Source: JAFGLZ01 sp964390905 (GTDB taxonomy: Bacteria > Planctomycetota > Phycisphaerae > UBA1845 > JAFGLZ01). From it: a stretch of DNA of 64,000 nucleotides. The translations under genes and the position numbers were made by a program. The notes under the pieces are model-generated. The model had not been told where the DNA came from. It saw only the letters and a list, made by a program, of their open reading frames with translations, and did no database searches. Positions 51,187-59,712 of this stretch are shown here, one piece after another. Every line of letters begins with the position of its first letter. The first letter of the stretch is position 1. The stretch covers positions 59,616-123,615 of the forward strand of contig CAYMLO010000005.1 in the NCBI GenBank assembly GCA_964390905.1. The letters are read 5' to 3'.

Positions 51187-52731
51187 ATGTCGAAATCCCA
51201 TTCGATCAAGCAGGCGATCGTCCTGGCGCATGGCCGGGGCGATGATTGCTTCCCGTACGGCGGCGACAAGGCGATGCGGCCCAAGTATGCGATGGAGGTA
51301 GACGACGTCGCGCTGGTCCGCCGCGTGGTGGATGCGATCCGGGGAGTTGGCGTGGGGGACGTTACCGTCGCCATCGGATTCCTCGCCGAGGCCGTCGAGG
51401 AGGTCTTCGCCGACCTGCCCGAAGCCGACCGGCCGCGGTTCGTCAAGGTCGAGCCATACGACTGCGGCGACGCGCCGGTGCTGGCATCGGTCATCAAGCA
51501 GGCAGGCGCAAGCGGGGATCTGTTGGTCGCCAACGGCGATCTGTTCGTCCATCCCCGAGAGGTCCAGGCCGTCGTCGACGCGTTCGCGACCAGCAACGGC
51601 AACGCGGTCTGCGCCCTGATCGACGAGCTGGATGCCGAGGAAGACGAACTGAGCTGGCACACCGTCCGCGTGGACGGGTCCGGCGAGAGGATCACGGCCT
51701 TCAACGGCCCGGTCGAGGGAGGCAAGCTGCGGATCAGTGGGCTGTATGCCGTGCCAGCCGGTCGGGTCGCGGCGCTGGCGAACGCGCCGTCGGCGGACTC
51801 GGAGAACCGCGCCTACCTCGCGCGACATCTCGGCGCAATGCTGGGTCCTGACGCTGCCGTGGTGGCCGTCAAGGCGTCCACGCCCGTCGTCCACGTCGAT
51901 CGCTGCTTCGATTACCTGGAGGCCAACATGGTGCAGGTGCACTTCCAGGTGGACGCGATCCGGGAACGCAAGGGCGCATACGTCTACCGCGGCGGCGAGG
52001 GCGAGCCGGACCCGCGATACGTCTTCCCGGGCACGATTATCCACAAGGGAGCCACGTTGGTGTTCGAGAAGGACGCCTTCGTCAGTCCCTACGAGACGCT
52101 CGAGGACCACCTTGCCGCGATCAAGGACGCGCCCAGACAGGTCACGCCCATCCGTATCCGTGGCGACGTGCACCTCGGCGCACGGGCCCGAATCGGCCTG
52201 GGGTCCGAGATCGACGGCGGTCTGCACATGCACCCCGAAAGCAGCGTCGACGATTCGATGATCGAAAGGAGCGTCATCCTCGGCGCGCGGACCCGCATCC
52301 GACGGAAAGGATTCGTCCGCAGCGAGTCCGTGCTCATGGCCGGCTCGCGGATCGAATGCGCCGCCGACTACGAGGGCACGTCAGGTCCGGGCACGATCTT
52401 CATGCACCCGTCGCAGTGCTGGATCTGCAACGGCCGGGCGTGCGATTGCGGGGCGGGCAACTTCTTCGGAACCTGGCGGTTCGACAGCAAAGCGTCGAAG
52501 TTTCTGATCCGCGGACGGCAGGTCACCCCGAAGGAGAAGGTCGGCAACGCCACGTTCCTGGGCGATCACGTCAGATCGGCCGTCATGGTGAACTTCACGC
52601 CCGGCACGCGCGTCGGCTCGAACACGCTGATCGGCCCCGGCATCGTCGCGAGCGGTACGCTGCGGGGCGGCCGGGCGTGTCTGCTCAAGCAGGACATCGT
52701 CGACGCCCGCGTCGGCCTGCTGCGGCGATAG
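51187..52731 (+). CDS. Sugar-phosphate nucleotidyltransferase-like protein with beta-helix and cysteine cluster
   Basis: 514 residues. The N-terminal half is a nucleotidyltransferase-like fold, but the usual GxGTRL loop is replaced by LAHGRGDDCFPYGGDKAMRPKYAM, which retains the downstream PK. DLLVANGDLFVHP gives a metal-binding-type Asp. The C-terminal half shows left-handed beta-helix hexads (IRGDVHLGARARIGLGSEIDGG). An unusual cysteine-rich insertion, C-x2-C-x4-C-x-C in QCWICNGRACDCGAG, sits inside the helix and could bind a metal. It might activate a sugar, or be a regulatory relative; not certain. Confidence 0.65.
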   Translation: MSKSHSIKQAIVLAHGRGDDCFPYGGDKAMRPKYAMEVDDVALVRRVVDAIRGVGVGDVTVAIGFLAEAVEEVFADLPEADRPRFVKVEPYDCGDAPVLASVIKQAGASGDLLVANGDLFVHPREVQAVVDAFATSNGNAVCALIDELDAEEDELSWHTVRVDGSGERITAFNGPVEGGKLRISGLYAVPAGRVAALANAPSADSENRAYLARHLGAMLGPDAAVVAVKASTPVVHVDRCFDYLEANMVQVHFQVDAIRERKGAYVYRGGEGEPDPRYVFPGTIIHKGATLVFEKDAFVSPYETLEDHLAAIKDAPRQVTPIRIRGDVHLGARARIGLGSEIDGGLHMHPESSVDDSMIERSVILGARTRIRRKGFVRSESVLMAGSRIECAADYEGTSGPGTIFMHPSQCWICNGRACDCGAGNFFGTWRFDSKASKFLIRGRQVTPKEKVGNATFLGDHVRSAVMVNFTPGTRVGSNTLIGPGIVASGTLRGGRACLLKQDIVDARVGLLRR

Positions 52732-52814
52732 CAAAATCGGCTTTTTGGGGCAGGGCCAGTCCCGTACGGGTATCTTCGCACAGCTGCTACACTGAGGGTT
52801 GTGAAGCGAGGGAC

Positions 52815-53033
52815 ATGATGTGCTTGGATCCCCGGCGGATCGAGGTCGTCGACGACGAAATGGCCCGGGTGTTGCGGGGCAAGACGGGCCCCGAGCGATT
52901 GCGGATCGCCAGCGGGATGTTCTCGTCCGCGCGACGAATGCTCCTGGCCGCGCTACGCTCCGAGCACCCCGACTGGGACGACCGTCAGATTCGCGAGGAA
53001 GCCGCCCGGAGACTGTCCCATGGAGCCATCTGA
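52815..53033 (+). CDS. Small protein paired with a nucleotidyltransferase (possible antitoxin)
   Basis: 72 residues from the ATG at 52815; the next codon is also ATG. Mostly helical, with the pattern LRIASGMFSSARRMLLAAL, HPDWDDRQIREEAARRLSHG. It overlaps the next gene by 14 bases in a different frame, which is a common arrangement for toxin-antitoxin pairs. From memory, small proteins of this type recur beside nucleotidyltransferase genes in planctomycete and cyanobacterial genomes. No DNA-binding fold is recognised. Confidence 0.5.
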   Translation: MMCLDPRRIEVVDDEMARVLRGKTGPERLRIASGMFSSARRMLLAALRSEHPDWDDRQIREEAARRLSHGAI

Positions 53034-53616
53034 GCTGCTCCGTTACGTCGTGACGACCGTCGAGGGACTGGGCCTTCGGTACCTGGTAACCGGGTCGGTC
53101 GTGACGATCTTCTTCGGCGAGCCGCGATTCACGAATGACATAGACATCGTGGTCGACCTGCCTCTCGAGAAGATCGAGGCGTTCTGCCGAGCATTTCCGA
53201 GCTCCGAGTTCTACGTCAGCGAGGCAGCGGCCCGAGAGGCGGTGGCGGGCTGCGGCCAGTTCAACATCATCCACCCCACATCGGGGCTGAAGGTGGATGT
53301 CATCATTCCGCCGGATACCCCTTTCAACCGCAGTCGTTTTGCCCGGGTGACGCGCATCAGACCCGACGAGGATTACGACGCGTCCTTCGCATCCGTCGAA
53401 GACGTCATTATCAAGAAAATGGAGTACTACCGGGAGGGCGGATCGGAGAAGCACCTGCGCGACATCACGGGCGTGTTGAGGATCAGTGGCGACCGAGTCG
53501 ACGGTAGCTACATCGCCGATTGGGCGTCACAGCTGGGGTTGACCGCCATCTGGCAGACCATCCTAGAAAGGGCGCAGGGACAGTCAGGTCATAGAGAAGA
53601 CGCGGGACGAGATTGA
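53020..53616 (+). CDS. AbiEii/MNT-like nucleotidyltransferase (possible toxin)
   Basis: 198 residues. The pol-beta-type nucleotidyltransferase signature is present: G-S in VTGSVVTIFFGEPRF followed by D-x-D in TNDIDIVVDL, with a third acidic residue in LKVDVIIP. K/Y-rich VIIKKMEYYREGGSEKHLRDI resembles the AbiEii-type helix. Such enzymes add nucleotides to RNA, tRNA ends or partner proteins. The ATG lies inside the preceding 72-residue gene. The pair may be a toxin-antitoxin or abortive infection module, unproven. Confidence 0.65.
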   Translation: MEPSELLRYVVTTVEGLGLRYLVTGSVVTIFFGEPRFTNDIDIVVDLPLEKIEAFCRAFPSSEFYVSEAAAREAVAGCGQFNIIHPTSGLKVDVIIPPDTPFNRSRFARVTRIRPDEDYDASFASVEDVIIKKMEYYREGGSEKHLRDITGVLRISGDRVDGSYIADWASQLGLTAIWQTILERAQGQSGHREDAGRD

Positions 53617-53836
53617 GGCCGAGGAACGTCGGTCTCCTCGGATGCAAGGCTGGCCTGCTGCGGGGTAGCAGGACCCGCTTTCGACGCCTGCCGTTCATTC
53701 CTTTTCCAGCCGTGCCGTCTCACCGACAACGCTACCGCGGAGTCCTCATCAGATGGGTGTTGTCTTCTTACGATCGCTGGCGAGTAATCGGCCGTGCGAG
53801 TAGACTACCTGCCCGACCTAAAACAGGGAGCACACT

Positions 53837-56800
53837 ATGGACTACCGGATCGTTCGAACGAAGATCGAGACCATCGGGTCGCGGATCGCCGACAAGACCT
53901 GGCCCGTCGGGCCGTGGCAGGCGCGAATGGCGGACTTCCCCGTCGTCGATCAGTACAAGTATGACGGGCCGTGGCGGAGGGCGGACCTTCCCGCGCGATT
54001 CGCCGGCGGCAAGACGGTCTTCCTTCGCGCGAACGTCAACGTGCCGGCGGCACCGAAGCTCAAGGACCTGCGGCTGGTGTTCGCGTTTCGCGAGGTCGAG
54101 GGCATGCTGCGGATCGATGGGGCGGCCCGGGCCGGCATCGACGACAACCACACGTGGACGACGCTGCCCTCGGCGGGTCGGCATGAACTGCAGCTCGAGT
54201 TCACCAGCGTGCCGTGGTCGTATCGGAACCCGGCCGGCCTGAAGGAGTTCAGCCAGTTCGACGGCGCGGAGCTGATCCTCGTCAACCGGACGGTCGAAGC
54301 AGCCTGGTGCGACCTGCGCTTTCTGCACGACGCCGAAACCAGCGAGACGAACGAACGTCGCCGCCGGCTGCTCCACGCCGCGTTGGAGGAGGCGCTGCTG
54401 GCGATCGACCTGACCGCGCCGCGTGATCAGTTCGTGGCCGATCTGACCGCCATGCGCAAGCGGCTGGCCGGCCGGCTGGCGGAGATCGGCACAGAGGCGG
54501 AGGCGGGACGGCTGTGTTTGACGGGCCATTCGCACATCGACACCGCCTGGTTGTGGCCTATCCGCGAGACGATCCGCAAGTGCGGCCGGACGTTCTCGAC
54601 GGCGGTCCGGCTGATGGAGCAATTCGGCGACTACGTCTTCAGCTGCAGCCAGCCGCAACTCTACGCCTACACGAAGCGGCATTTCCCCGAGCTGTACAGT
54701 CAGATCCGCAAGTGGGTGCGGCGTGGGCGATGGGAGACGACCGGAGCGATGTGGGTCGAGGCCGACTGCAACACGACCAGCGGCGAGGCGTTGGTCCGGC
54801 AGATGCTGTACGGCATCGAGTTCTTCCGCAAGGAATTCGGCACGCGACCCCGGTGCCTGTGGCTGCCCGACGTATTCGGATACAGCGGGGCACTACCACA
54901 GATCCTGCAACGGTGCGGGCTGCCGCACTTCTTCACGTGCAAACTTCACTGGCAGAGCCGCAACCGCTTCCCCAATCACCTGTTCCGCTGGCGGGGCATC
55001 GACGGGTCGACGGTGCTGGCCCACGTGCCACTGCTGCCCGGCGGATACAACAGCAACACCGAGCCACACGACCTGCGGCAGTCGTGGGGCAACTTCCTGC
55101 AGAAGGATCGCTACGACGAGGTGCTGGTGCCGTTCGGCTACGGCGATGGCGGGGGCGGCGCGACGCCGCTGATGCTCGAGTTCGCCGATCGGGCCAAGGC
55201 CTACCCCGGGCTGCCCCGGTGTCGCCAGGCCGGCGCGGAGGCCTACCTGGCCGAGGCCGACCGGAACGCGGCCGAACTGCCCGTCTGGGACGGCGAGCTG
55301 TACCTCGAGACGCACCGCGGCACGTACACCACGCATGGCGCGACCAAGAAGGCCAACCGCCTAAACGAGCTGCGCTATCGCGAAGCGGAGATTTTCGGCG
55401 CGATCGCCGCGCGGTTCGGCCAGAAGGTCCCCGCAGACGACCTGTTGGCGGGCTGGCAGACGATCCTGCTGCACCAGTTCCACGACATCCTGCCGGGCAG
55501 CAGCATCGGCGAGGTCTACGTCGAGACGCTCGCCGACCACGATCGCATCGCTGGGATCGGCGAGAAGATCATCGATCGCAGCCTCAAAGCAGTCGCCGCT
55601 CAGGTCACGCCCGCCGGGCGGGGACGAAACATCTGTGTTTTCAACTCACTCGGTTGGGGTCGGTCCGACGCGGTCGAGACCGTCTTGCCCGACCGTGGCG
55701 GAGACGTATGCTTCGTCGACGAGAACGGCAACGAGGTCCCCGGGCAAGTGGTCGACCGCGAAGACGGCAAGGCCCGCGTCGTCTTCGCGCCGGAGCACGT
55801 GCCCGCCGCCGGCTACGCGACGTTTTCGGTGAAGACCGGCCGCGATCACCGGCGTCGGACCCGCTCAACGCCGGACGGCCTGCGCGTCGGCGCAGACCGG
55901 CTGGAGAACCGCTACTACGTGCTCGAGCTCGACGAGGACGGGGCGATCACGCGACTGCTGGACAAGCGTTGCGATCGCGAGGTGGTTGCGGCGGGACGCG
56001 TGCTGAACGATCTGCAGCTCTTCCAGGACGGCCCTGAGCGCGAGGCGGCCTGGAACGTGCACAACACGTTTGAGATGCGGCGATACTCCTTTGAAGGCAA
56101 GACGACGATCCGCGTGATCGAGCGCGGCCCGGTGCGGGCGGCGATCCGCGTCACGCGTCGGCATCGCCGGACGGTGATCGAGCAGGACGTCACGCTGTAC
56201 GACCGGCTGCCGCGGATCGATTTCGTCACCCGGGCCGACTGGCGGGCCCGGCAGACGATGCTCAAGGCCGCCTTCCCCGTCGACGTGCTCAACACGCGGG
56301 CCACGTTCGAGATCCAGTACGGCGCGCTCGAGCGGGCCACGCACCGCAACACGTCGTGGGAACAGGAGAAGTTCGAGGTCTGTGCCCAGCGCTGGGTCGA
56401 CCTGTCGGAGGCCGGCTACGGCGTGAGCCTGCTAAACGACTGCAAGTACGGACACGACGTCAAGGACAACTGTCTGCGGATCACGCTGCTCCGCGGCCCC
56501 GAGTCGCCCGATCCGACGGCCGATCTCGGCCACCACGCGTTCACCTATTCGCTGCTGCCGCACATCGGCGACTGGCGCGACGCCGAGACCGTCCGACGCG
56601 CGATGGAGCTGAATGTCCCCATGCGGGTCCTGCCGTGTCGAGGCCGCGACGGGCGGTTGCCCGCCTCGCATTCGTTCCTGACGATCGACGGCGAGGGCGT
56701 GGTCTTCGAGGCCCTCAAACGGGCCGAGGACGGCCGCGGCTGGATCCTACGCCTCTACGAGTCCCACGGCGGCCGCGGCCCCGTCACGGTCCGATGCAGC

Positions 56801-56932
56801 GATCCGCCCAAGTCGGTCACCGAGTGCAATCTGGTCGAAGAAGACGAGCGCAAGGTCCGCACCAAGCGCAACGGCTTTGCGTTCACCATCAAGCCCTACG
56901 AGATCAAGACGTTCAGAATCCTGACGAAGTGA
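53837..56932 (+). CDS. Glycoside hydrolase family 38 alpha-mannosidase
   Basis: 1031 residues with no signal peptide, so cytoplasmic. An N-terminal beta domain (about 1-190) precedes the zinc-dependent GH38 barrel: the zinc motif H231-S-H233-I-D235 in GHSHIDTAWLWP and the nucleophile D345 in WLPDVFGYSG. FFTCKLHWQSRNRFPNHLFRWRG and HQFHDILPGSSI are typical of the family. Beta-sandwich domains close the protein. It removes alpha-linked mannose from oligosaccharides after uptake. The 220-base gap upstream (53617-53836) shows no clear feature. The stop is followed two bases later by a REP-like hairpin. Confidence 0.9.
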   Translation: MDYRIVRTKIETIGSRIADKTWPVGPWQARMADFPVVDQYKYDGPWRRADLPARFAGGKTVFLRANVNVPAAPKLKDLRLVFAFREVEGMLRIDGAARAGIDDNHTWTTLPSAGRHELQLEFTSVPWSYRNPAGLKEFSQFDGAELILVNRTVEAAWCDLRFLHDAETSETNERRRRLLHAALEEALLAIDLTAPRDQFVADLTAMRKRLAGRLAEIGTEAEAGRLCLTGHSHIDTAWLWPIRETIRKCGRTFSTAVRLMEQFGDYVFSCSQPQLYAYTKRHFPELYSQIRKWVRRGRWETTGAMWVEADCNTTSGEALVRQMLYGIEFFRKEFGTRPRCLWLPDVFGYSGALPQILQRCGLPHFFTCKLHWQSRNRFPNHLFRWRGIDGSTVLAHVPLLPGGYNSNTEPHDLRQSWGNFLQKDRYDEVLVPFGYGDGGGGATPLMLEFADRAKAYPGLPRCRQAGAEAYLAEADRNAAELPVWDGELYLETHRGTYTTHGATKKANRLNELRYREAEIFGAIAARFGQKVPADDLLAGWQTILLHQFHDILPGSSIGEVYVETLADHDRIAGIGEKIIDRSLKAVAAQVTPAGRGRNICVFNSLGWGRSDAVETVLPDRGGDVCFVDENGNEVPGQVVDREDGKARVVFAPEHVPAAGYATFSVKTGRDHRRRTRSTPDGLRVGADRLENRYYVLELDEDGAITRLLDKRCDREVVAAGRVLNDLQLFQDGPEREAAWNVHNTFEMRRYSFEGKTTIRVIERGPVRAAIRVTRRHRRTVIEQDVTLYDRLPRIDFVTRADWRARQTMLKAAFPVDVLNTRATFEIQYGALERATHRNTSWEQEKFEVCAQRWVDLSEAGYGVSLLNDCKYGHDVKDNCLRITLLRGPESPDPTADLGHHAFTYSLLPHIGDWRDAETVRRAMELNVPMRVLPCRGRDGRLPASHSFLTIDGEGVVFEALKRAEDGRGWILRLYESHGGRGPVTVRCSDPPKSVTECNLVEEDERKVRTKRNGFAFTIKPYEIKTFRILTK

Positions 56933-56934
56933 GT

Positions 56935-56996
56935 GGGACTGTCCCCTTCTTCGGAATCGCGACGCCAGGAGCGATTCGAAGGAAGGGGACTGTCCC
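56935..56996. repeat. REP-like hairpin, type B, between convergent genes
   Basis: Arms 56935-56960 and 56971-56996 are near-perfect inverse copies with a 10-base loop (GACGCCAGGA). Each arm ends in GGGACTGTCCC, itself palindromic. It fills the convergent gap after the GH38 gene and would also work as a terminator for both genes. Confidence 0.7.
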
Positions 56997-57006
56997 GTTC
57001 GCCCCG

Positions 57007-57909
57007 TCACTGACTCCCCACCCCCTTCACCCGCGTCCGGATCGCGTACAACCCCTTGCTCGCGGTAATGAACAACGTCCGCCAGTCCTTGCCGCCGAAA
57101 CAAACGTTGGCCGTCCACCGCTCGGGGACCTTGATATGCTCGACCTGCTTGCCGGTCTTGTCGAACACCGGTACGCCCCTGCCCGTCAGGTAGACGTTTC
57201 CCGCGTCGTCGATCGTCATCCCGTCGGACCCCATCTCGCAGAACAGCTTCTTGCCCACGAGCGTCCCGTCCGGCTGGATCTCGTACGAGTAGGTCTTCTT
57301 GGCGCGGATGTCCGCCACGTAGAGCGTCTTGCCGTCCGGCGTGCCGATGACGCCGTTGGGCTGTTTCAGGTCGTCGATCACGCGCCGCAGCGTCTTGCGA
57401 TCCGGCGGGAGGTAGTACACGCACTGCCCGTCCTGCTCGATCGGGCCGCGCTTCCAGTACGATCGCTTGTAGAACGGGTCGGTGAAGTACAGCCCGCCGT
57501 CCGGCCGGACCCACAAGTCGTTCGGCGCGTTGAGCAGTTTGCCGCCGTACGCCTTGACCAGGACGGTCACCTTCTTGTCGGGCCCGATGGACCACAGCTC
57601 GTTCTTCTCGTCCGCGCAGGCCAAGAGGTTGCCCTTGCCGTCGAAACACAGCCCATTGGACCGGCCGCACGGCTGCATGAACGTCGACAGCTTGCCGTCG
57701 ACGCTCCACTTGAGGATCCGGTCGTTCGGCTGGTCGGTAAAGAAGACGTTCCCCGCCCTGTCGGCCGCCGGCCCCTCCGTGAACGCAAAGTCGCCGGCCA
57801 GCTTCTCCAGCTTCGCCCCCGGCGCGAGGACGGGGCTCTGAGCCGCCAACTCCCGCGGACCGGTCATACAGATCAACAACAGGACGCTCGGTACTGCCGT
57901 TTTGGTCAT
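57007..57909 (-). CDS. Secreted SMP-30/gluconolactonase-family protein
   Basis: 300 residues from the ATG at 57909, with GGGAG 8 bases upstream; longer starts overlap the sulfatase frame. Signal peptide in the first 23 residues. The six-bladed SMP-30 propeller shows the conserved metal-site elements: E in FAFTEGPAADRAGNVFFTD, N in GRSNGLCFDG and LNAPNDLWVRPDGGLYFTDP, and D in GVIGTPDGKTLYVAD. Such proteins hydrolyse sugar lactones. The gene follows the sulfatase by 19 bases, so they form an operon for a sulfated glycan. Confidence 0.85.
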   Translation of the reverse strand: MTKTAVPSVLLLICMTGPRELAAQSPVLAPGAKLEKLAGDFAFTEGPAADRAGNVFFTDQPNDRILKWSVDGKLSTFMQPCGRSNGLCFDGKGNLLACADEKNELWSIGPDKKVTVLVKAYGGKLLNAPNDLWVRPDGGLYFTDPFYKRSYWKRGPIEQDGQCVYYLPPDRKTLRRVIDDLKQPNGVIGTPDGKTLYVADIRAKKTYSYEIQPDGTLVGKKLFCEMGSDGMTIDDAGNVYLTGRGVPVFDKTGKQVEHIKVPERWTANVCFGGKDWRTLFITASKGLYAIRTRVKGVGSQ

Positions 57910-57928
57910 GGTCGTTGCTCCCGTATCC

Positions 57929-59413
57929 CTAGCGCCGAGAACGCCGCTTGGCCCCGCGCTTCTTGCCCGCGCGTTTGCGTTCTGTGGCGATGGTCTTGAC
58001 GTTCGTCTTGGGAAGCCACTTCGCCAGGTCTTGCTTGATCTCCGCGTACTTGGCGTCTTGGGCGAGGTTCTTCCATTCGAGATCGTCGCTCTTGTGGTCG
58101 TACAGCTCCTCGGTCCCGTCGGCGTAGCGGATGTAGCGCCAACGCTTGGACCGAAGCGAGTGGTTGTTCCGCCCATGGGTCGTCAGCGCGGGACGCTCCC
58201 ACGTCGCCTGCGGGTCCTTGAGCAGCGGCACCAGACTCACGCCCTCGAGCGCCTCGGGCGGCTTGATGCGGCAGAGATCCGCCAGCGTCGGGTAGATATC
58301 CAGGAGGTTCACCGGCGCGGTGCATCGCCCGCCCGGCCGCGTCACGCCCGGCGCGACGAACATCATCACGTTGTGCGTCGCCTCTTCCCACAGCGCGAAC
58401 TTCCGCCAGTGCAGCTTCTCGCCGAGATGCCACCCGTGGTCGGACCACAGGACGATCACGGTGTTGTCGCGGTGCGGACTGGCCTCGAGCGCGTCAATCA
58501 CCCGGCCGACGCAGGTGTCCACGAAGCTGATGCTCGCCAGATAGCCCTGCACCGCCCGACGCCACTGGTTGTACTTCAGGACGTTCGCGTGGTCGCCCTG
58601 CGGCTTGGCCATCTTGATGCCGATCGGGGGGACGTCGTCCAGGTCGTCGTCTTTGACGGTGGGCAGCGTGATCTTGTCCAACGGGTACATATCGAAGTAC
58701 TTCTTCGGCGCGTACCAGGGCAGGTGTGGACGGAAGAAGCCGCACCCCAGGAAGAACGGCTTGTCGTGGCGCTTCTTCAACTGAGCGATGACCCAATCGG
58801 CCACCTGCCAGTCTCCCATCTTCTCGTCGGGCGCATCGACCGGACCCCAGTCGAAGTGCGCGGCCTTGGGAATGCCGTTCAGCGGCCGCTTGTCCTTGGG
58901 CGGCGTGGGGTCTTCCGGCTTCGTCTTGGTCTTCGACGGCCAATACGCCTCCCACGATGCCGGATCAGGAAACCGGCCGTGGAAGATCTTCCCGCTGCCC
59001 AGCGCATGATATCCGTGGGCCATGAAGTGCTGCGGGATCGTGGGGGCGTCCTTGAGGACCGGGCTCTTCCGCCACGGGTTGTTGTTGTTGTACACCCCGG
59101 ACGTCGACGGCCGAATCCCCGTCATCAGCGCGGCCCGCGATGGATTGCACGCGGGGGCGGGACAGTACGCCTTGGCAAACAGCACGCCGCGCCTGGCCAG
59201 CCGATCGAGGTGCGGCGTCTTGACGTCCGGATGCCCCCCAAGACAGCCGGTCCAGTCGTTCAGATCGTCGATAGCAATGAACAAAACGTTAGGCCGGCGC
59301 TTCGCCTCCGCGTCCCCCGCCCCCATCGCCGGCAGCCCCGACACGATCAACACCCCCACCCCAACACCCATCATCCCAAGCAGCTTCCGTCGCATACCAA
59401 TGAGCTTGCTCAT
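57929..59413 (-). CDS. Secreted sulfatase, iduronate-2-sulfatase-like
   Basis: 494 residues from the ATG at 59413, with AAGGAG 7 bases upstream. Signal peptide (1-34). The sulfatase domain has RPNVLFIAIDDLNDWTGC (two metal-binding Asp) and the formylglycine motif C89-x-P91-x-R93 (CNPSR), requiring oxidation by a maturase that is not in the window. VIVLWSDHGWHLGEKLHWRK is the second metal site. The WTGCLGGHPDVKTPHLDRLARRG pattern fits the iduronate-2-sulfatase-like group. The target is a sulfated polysaccharide. Confidence 0.92.
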   Translation of the reverse strand: MSKLIGMRRKLLGMMGVGVGVLIVSGLPAMGAGDAEAKRRPNVLFIAIDDLNDWTGCLGGHPDVKTPHLDRLARRGVLFAKAYCPAPACNPSRAALMTGIRPSTSGVYNNNNPWRKSPVLKDAPTIPQHFMAHGYHALGSGKIFHGRFPDPASWEAYWPSKTKTKPEDPTPPKDKRPLNGIPKAAHFDWGPVDAPDEKMGDWQVADWVIAQLKKRHDKPFFLGCGFFRPHLPWYAPKKYFDMYPLDKITLPTVKDDDLDDVPPIGIKMAKPQGDHANVLKYNQWRRAVQGYLASISFVDTCVGRVIDALEASPHRDNTVIVLWSDHGWHLGEKLHWRKFALWEEATHNVMMFVAPGVTRPGGRCTAPVNLLDIYPTLADLCRIKPPEALEGVSLVPLLKDPQATWERPALTTHGRNNHSLRSKRWRYIRYADGTEELYDHKSDDLEWKNLAQDAKYAEIKQDLAKWLPKTNVKTIATERKRAGKKRGAKRRSRR

Positions 59414-59480
59414 GTCCACACTCCTTACCGCAGGTACCGAACCCCTTCTCGATCAGCCTCCCACCCCACCCGACACGCCC

Positions 59481-59508
59481 CTCTTACACGGTCGGGCGGA
59501 CGTGTCAA
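59481..59508 (-). promoter_or_regulatory. Sulfatase promoter with an overlapping inverted repeat
   Basis: On the reverse strand a perfect TTGACA (59508-59503) is followed by 16 bases and TAAGAG (59486-59481). An imperfect inverted repeat (CTTACACG 59483-59490 and CGTGTCAAG 59501-59509) covers both boxes and could be a repressor site. Confidence 0.45.
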
Positions 59509-59543
59509 GCAGGCATCACCGCGCCCACGGCAGCCACGAGTAG

Positions 59544-59709
59544 CTCCCATTAGGGCAGAGCGACGAGGCCCTGCGGCTTTACACCGCCGAGCAGCGCGTC
59601 AGAATGGTGCTCACAAGAGTGACGGCCGGCCGCGCCTTCACGCCCGAGCAACAAGGCTGGCTCGAGCGTATCAACGAGGTGGTAGCGGCTTGGGCAGTGG
59701 GAACGAACC
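59544..59709 (+). pseudogene. C-terminal remnant of a type I restriction subunit (HsdR-like)
   Basis: Without a start codon of its own, the frame reads SDEALRLYTAEQRVRMVLTR, then VTAGRAFTPEQQGWLERIN. This resembles the EcoEI-type C-terminal domain of HsdR, in which YTxEQRVxxAxxxVxAGxxFTPEQxxWLxRI is a common pattern. Only about 45 codons are recognisable and nothing of the helicase is left. The frame then runs out of register with the following gene. Confidence 0.45.
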
Positions 59710-59712
59710 ACA

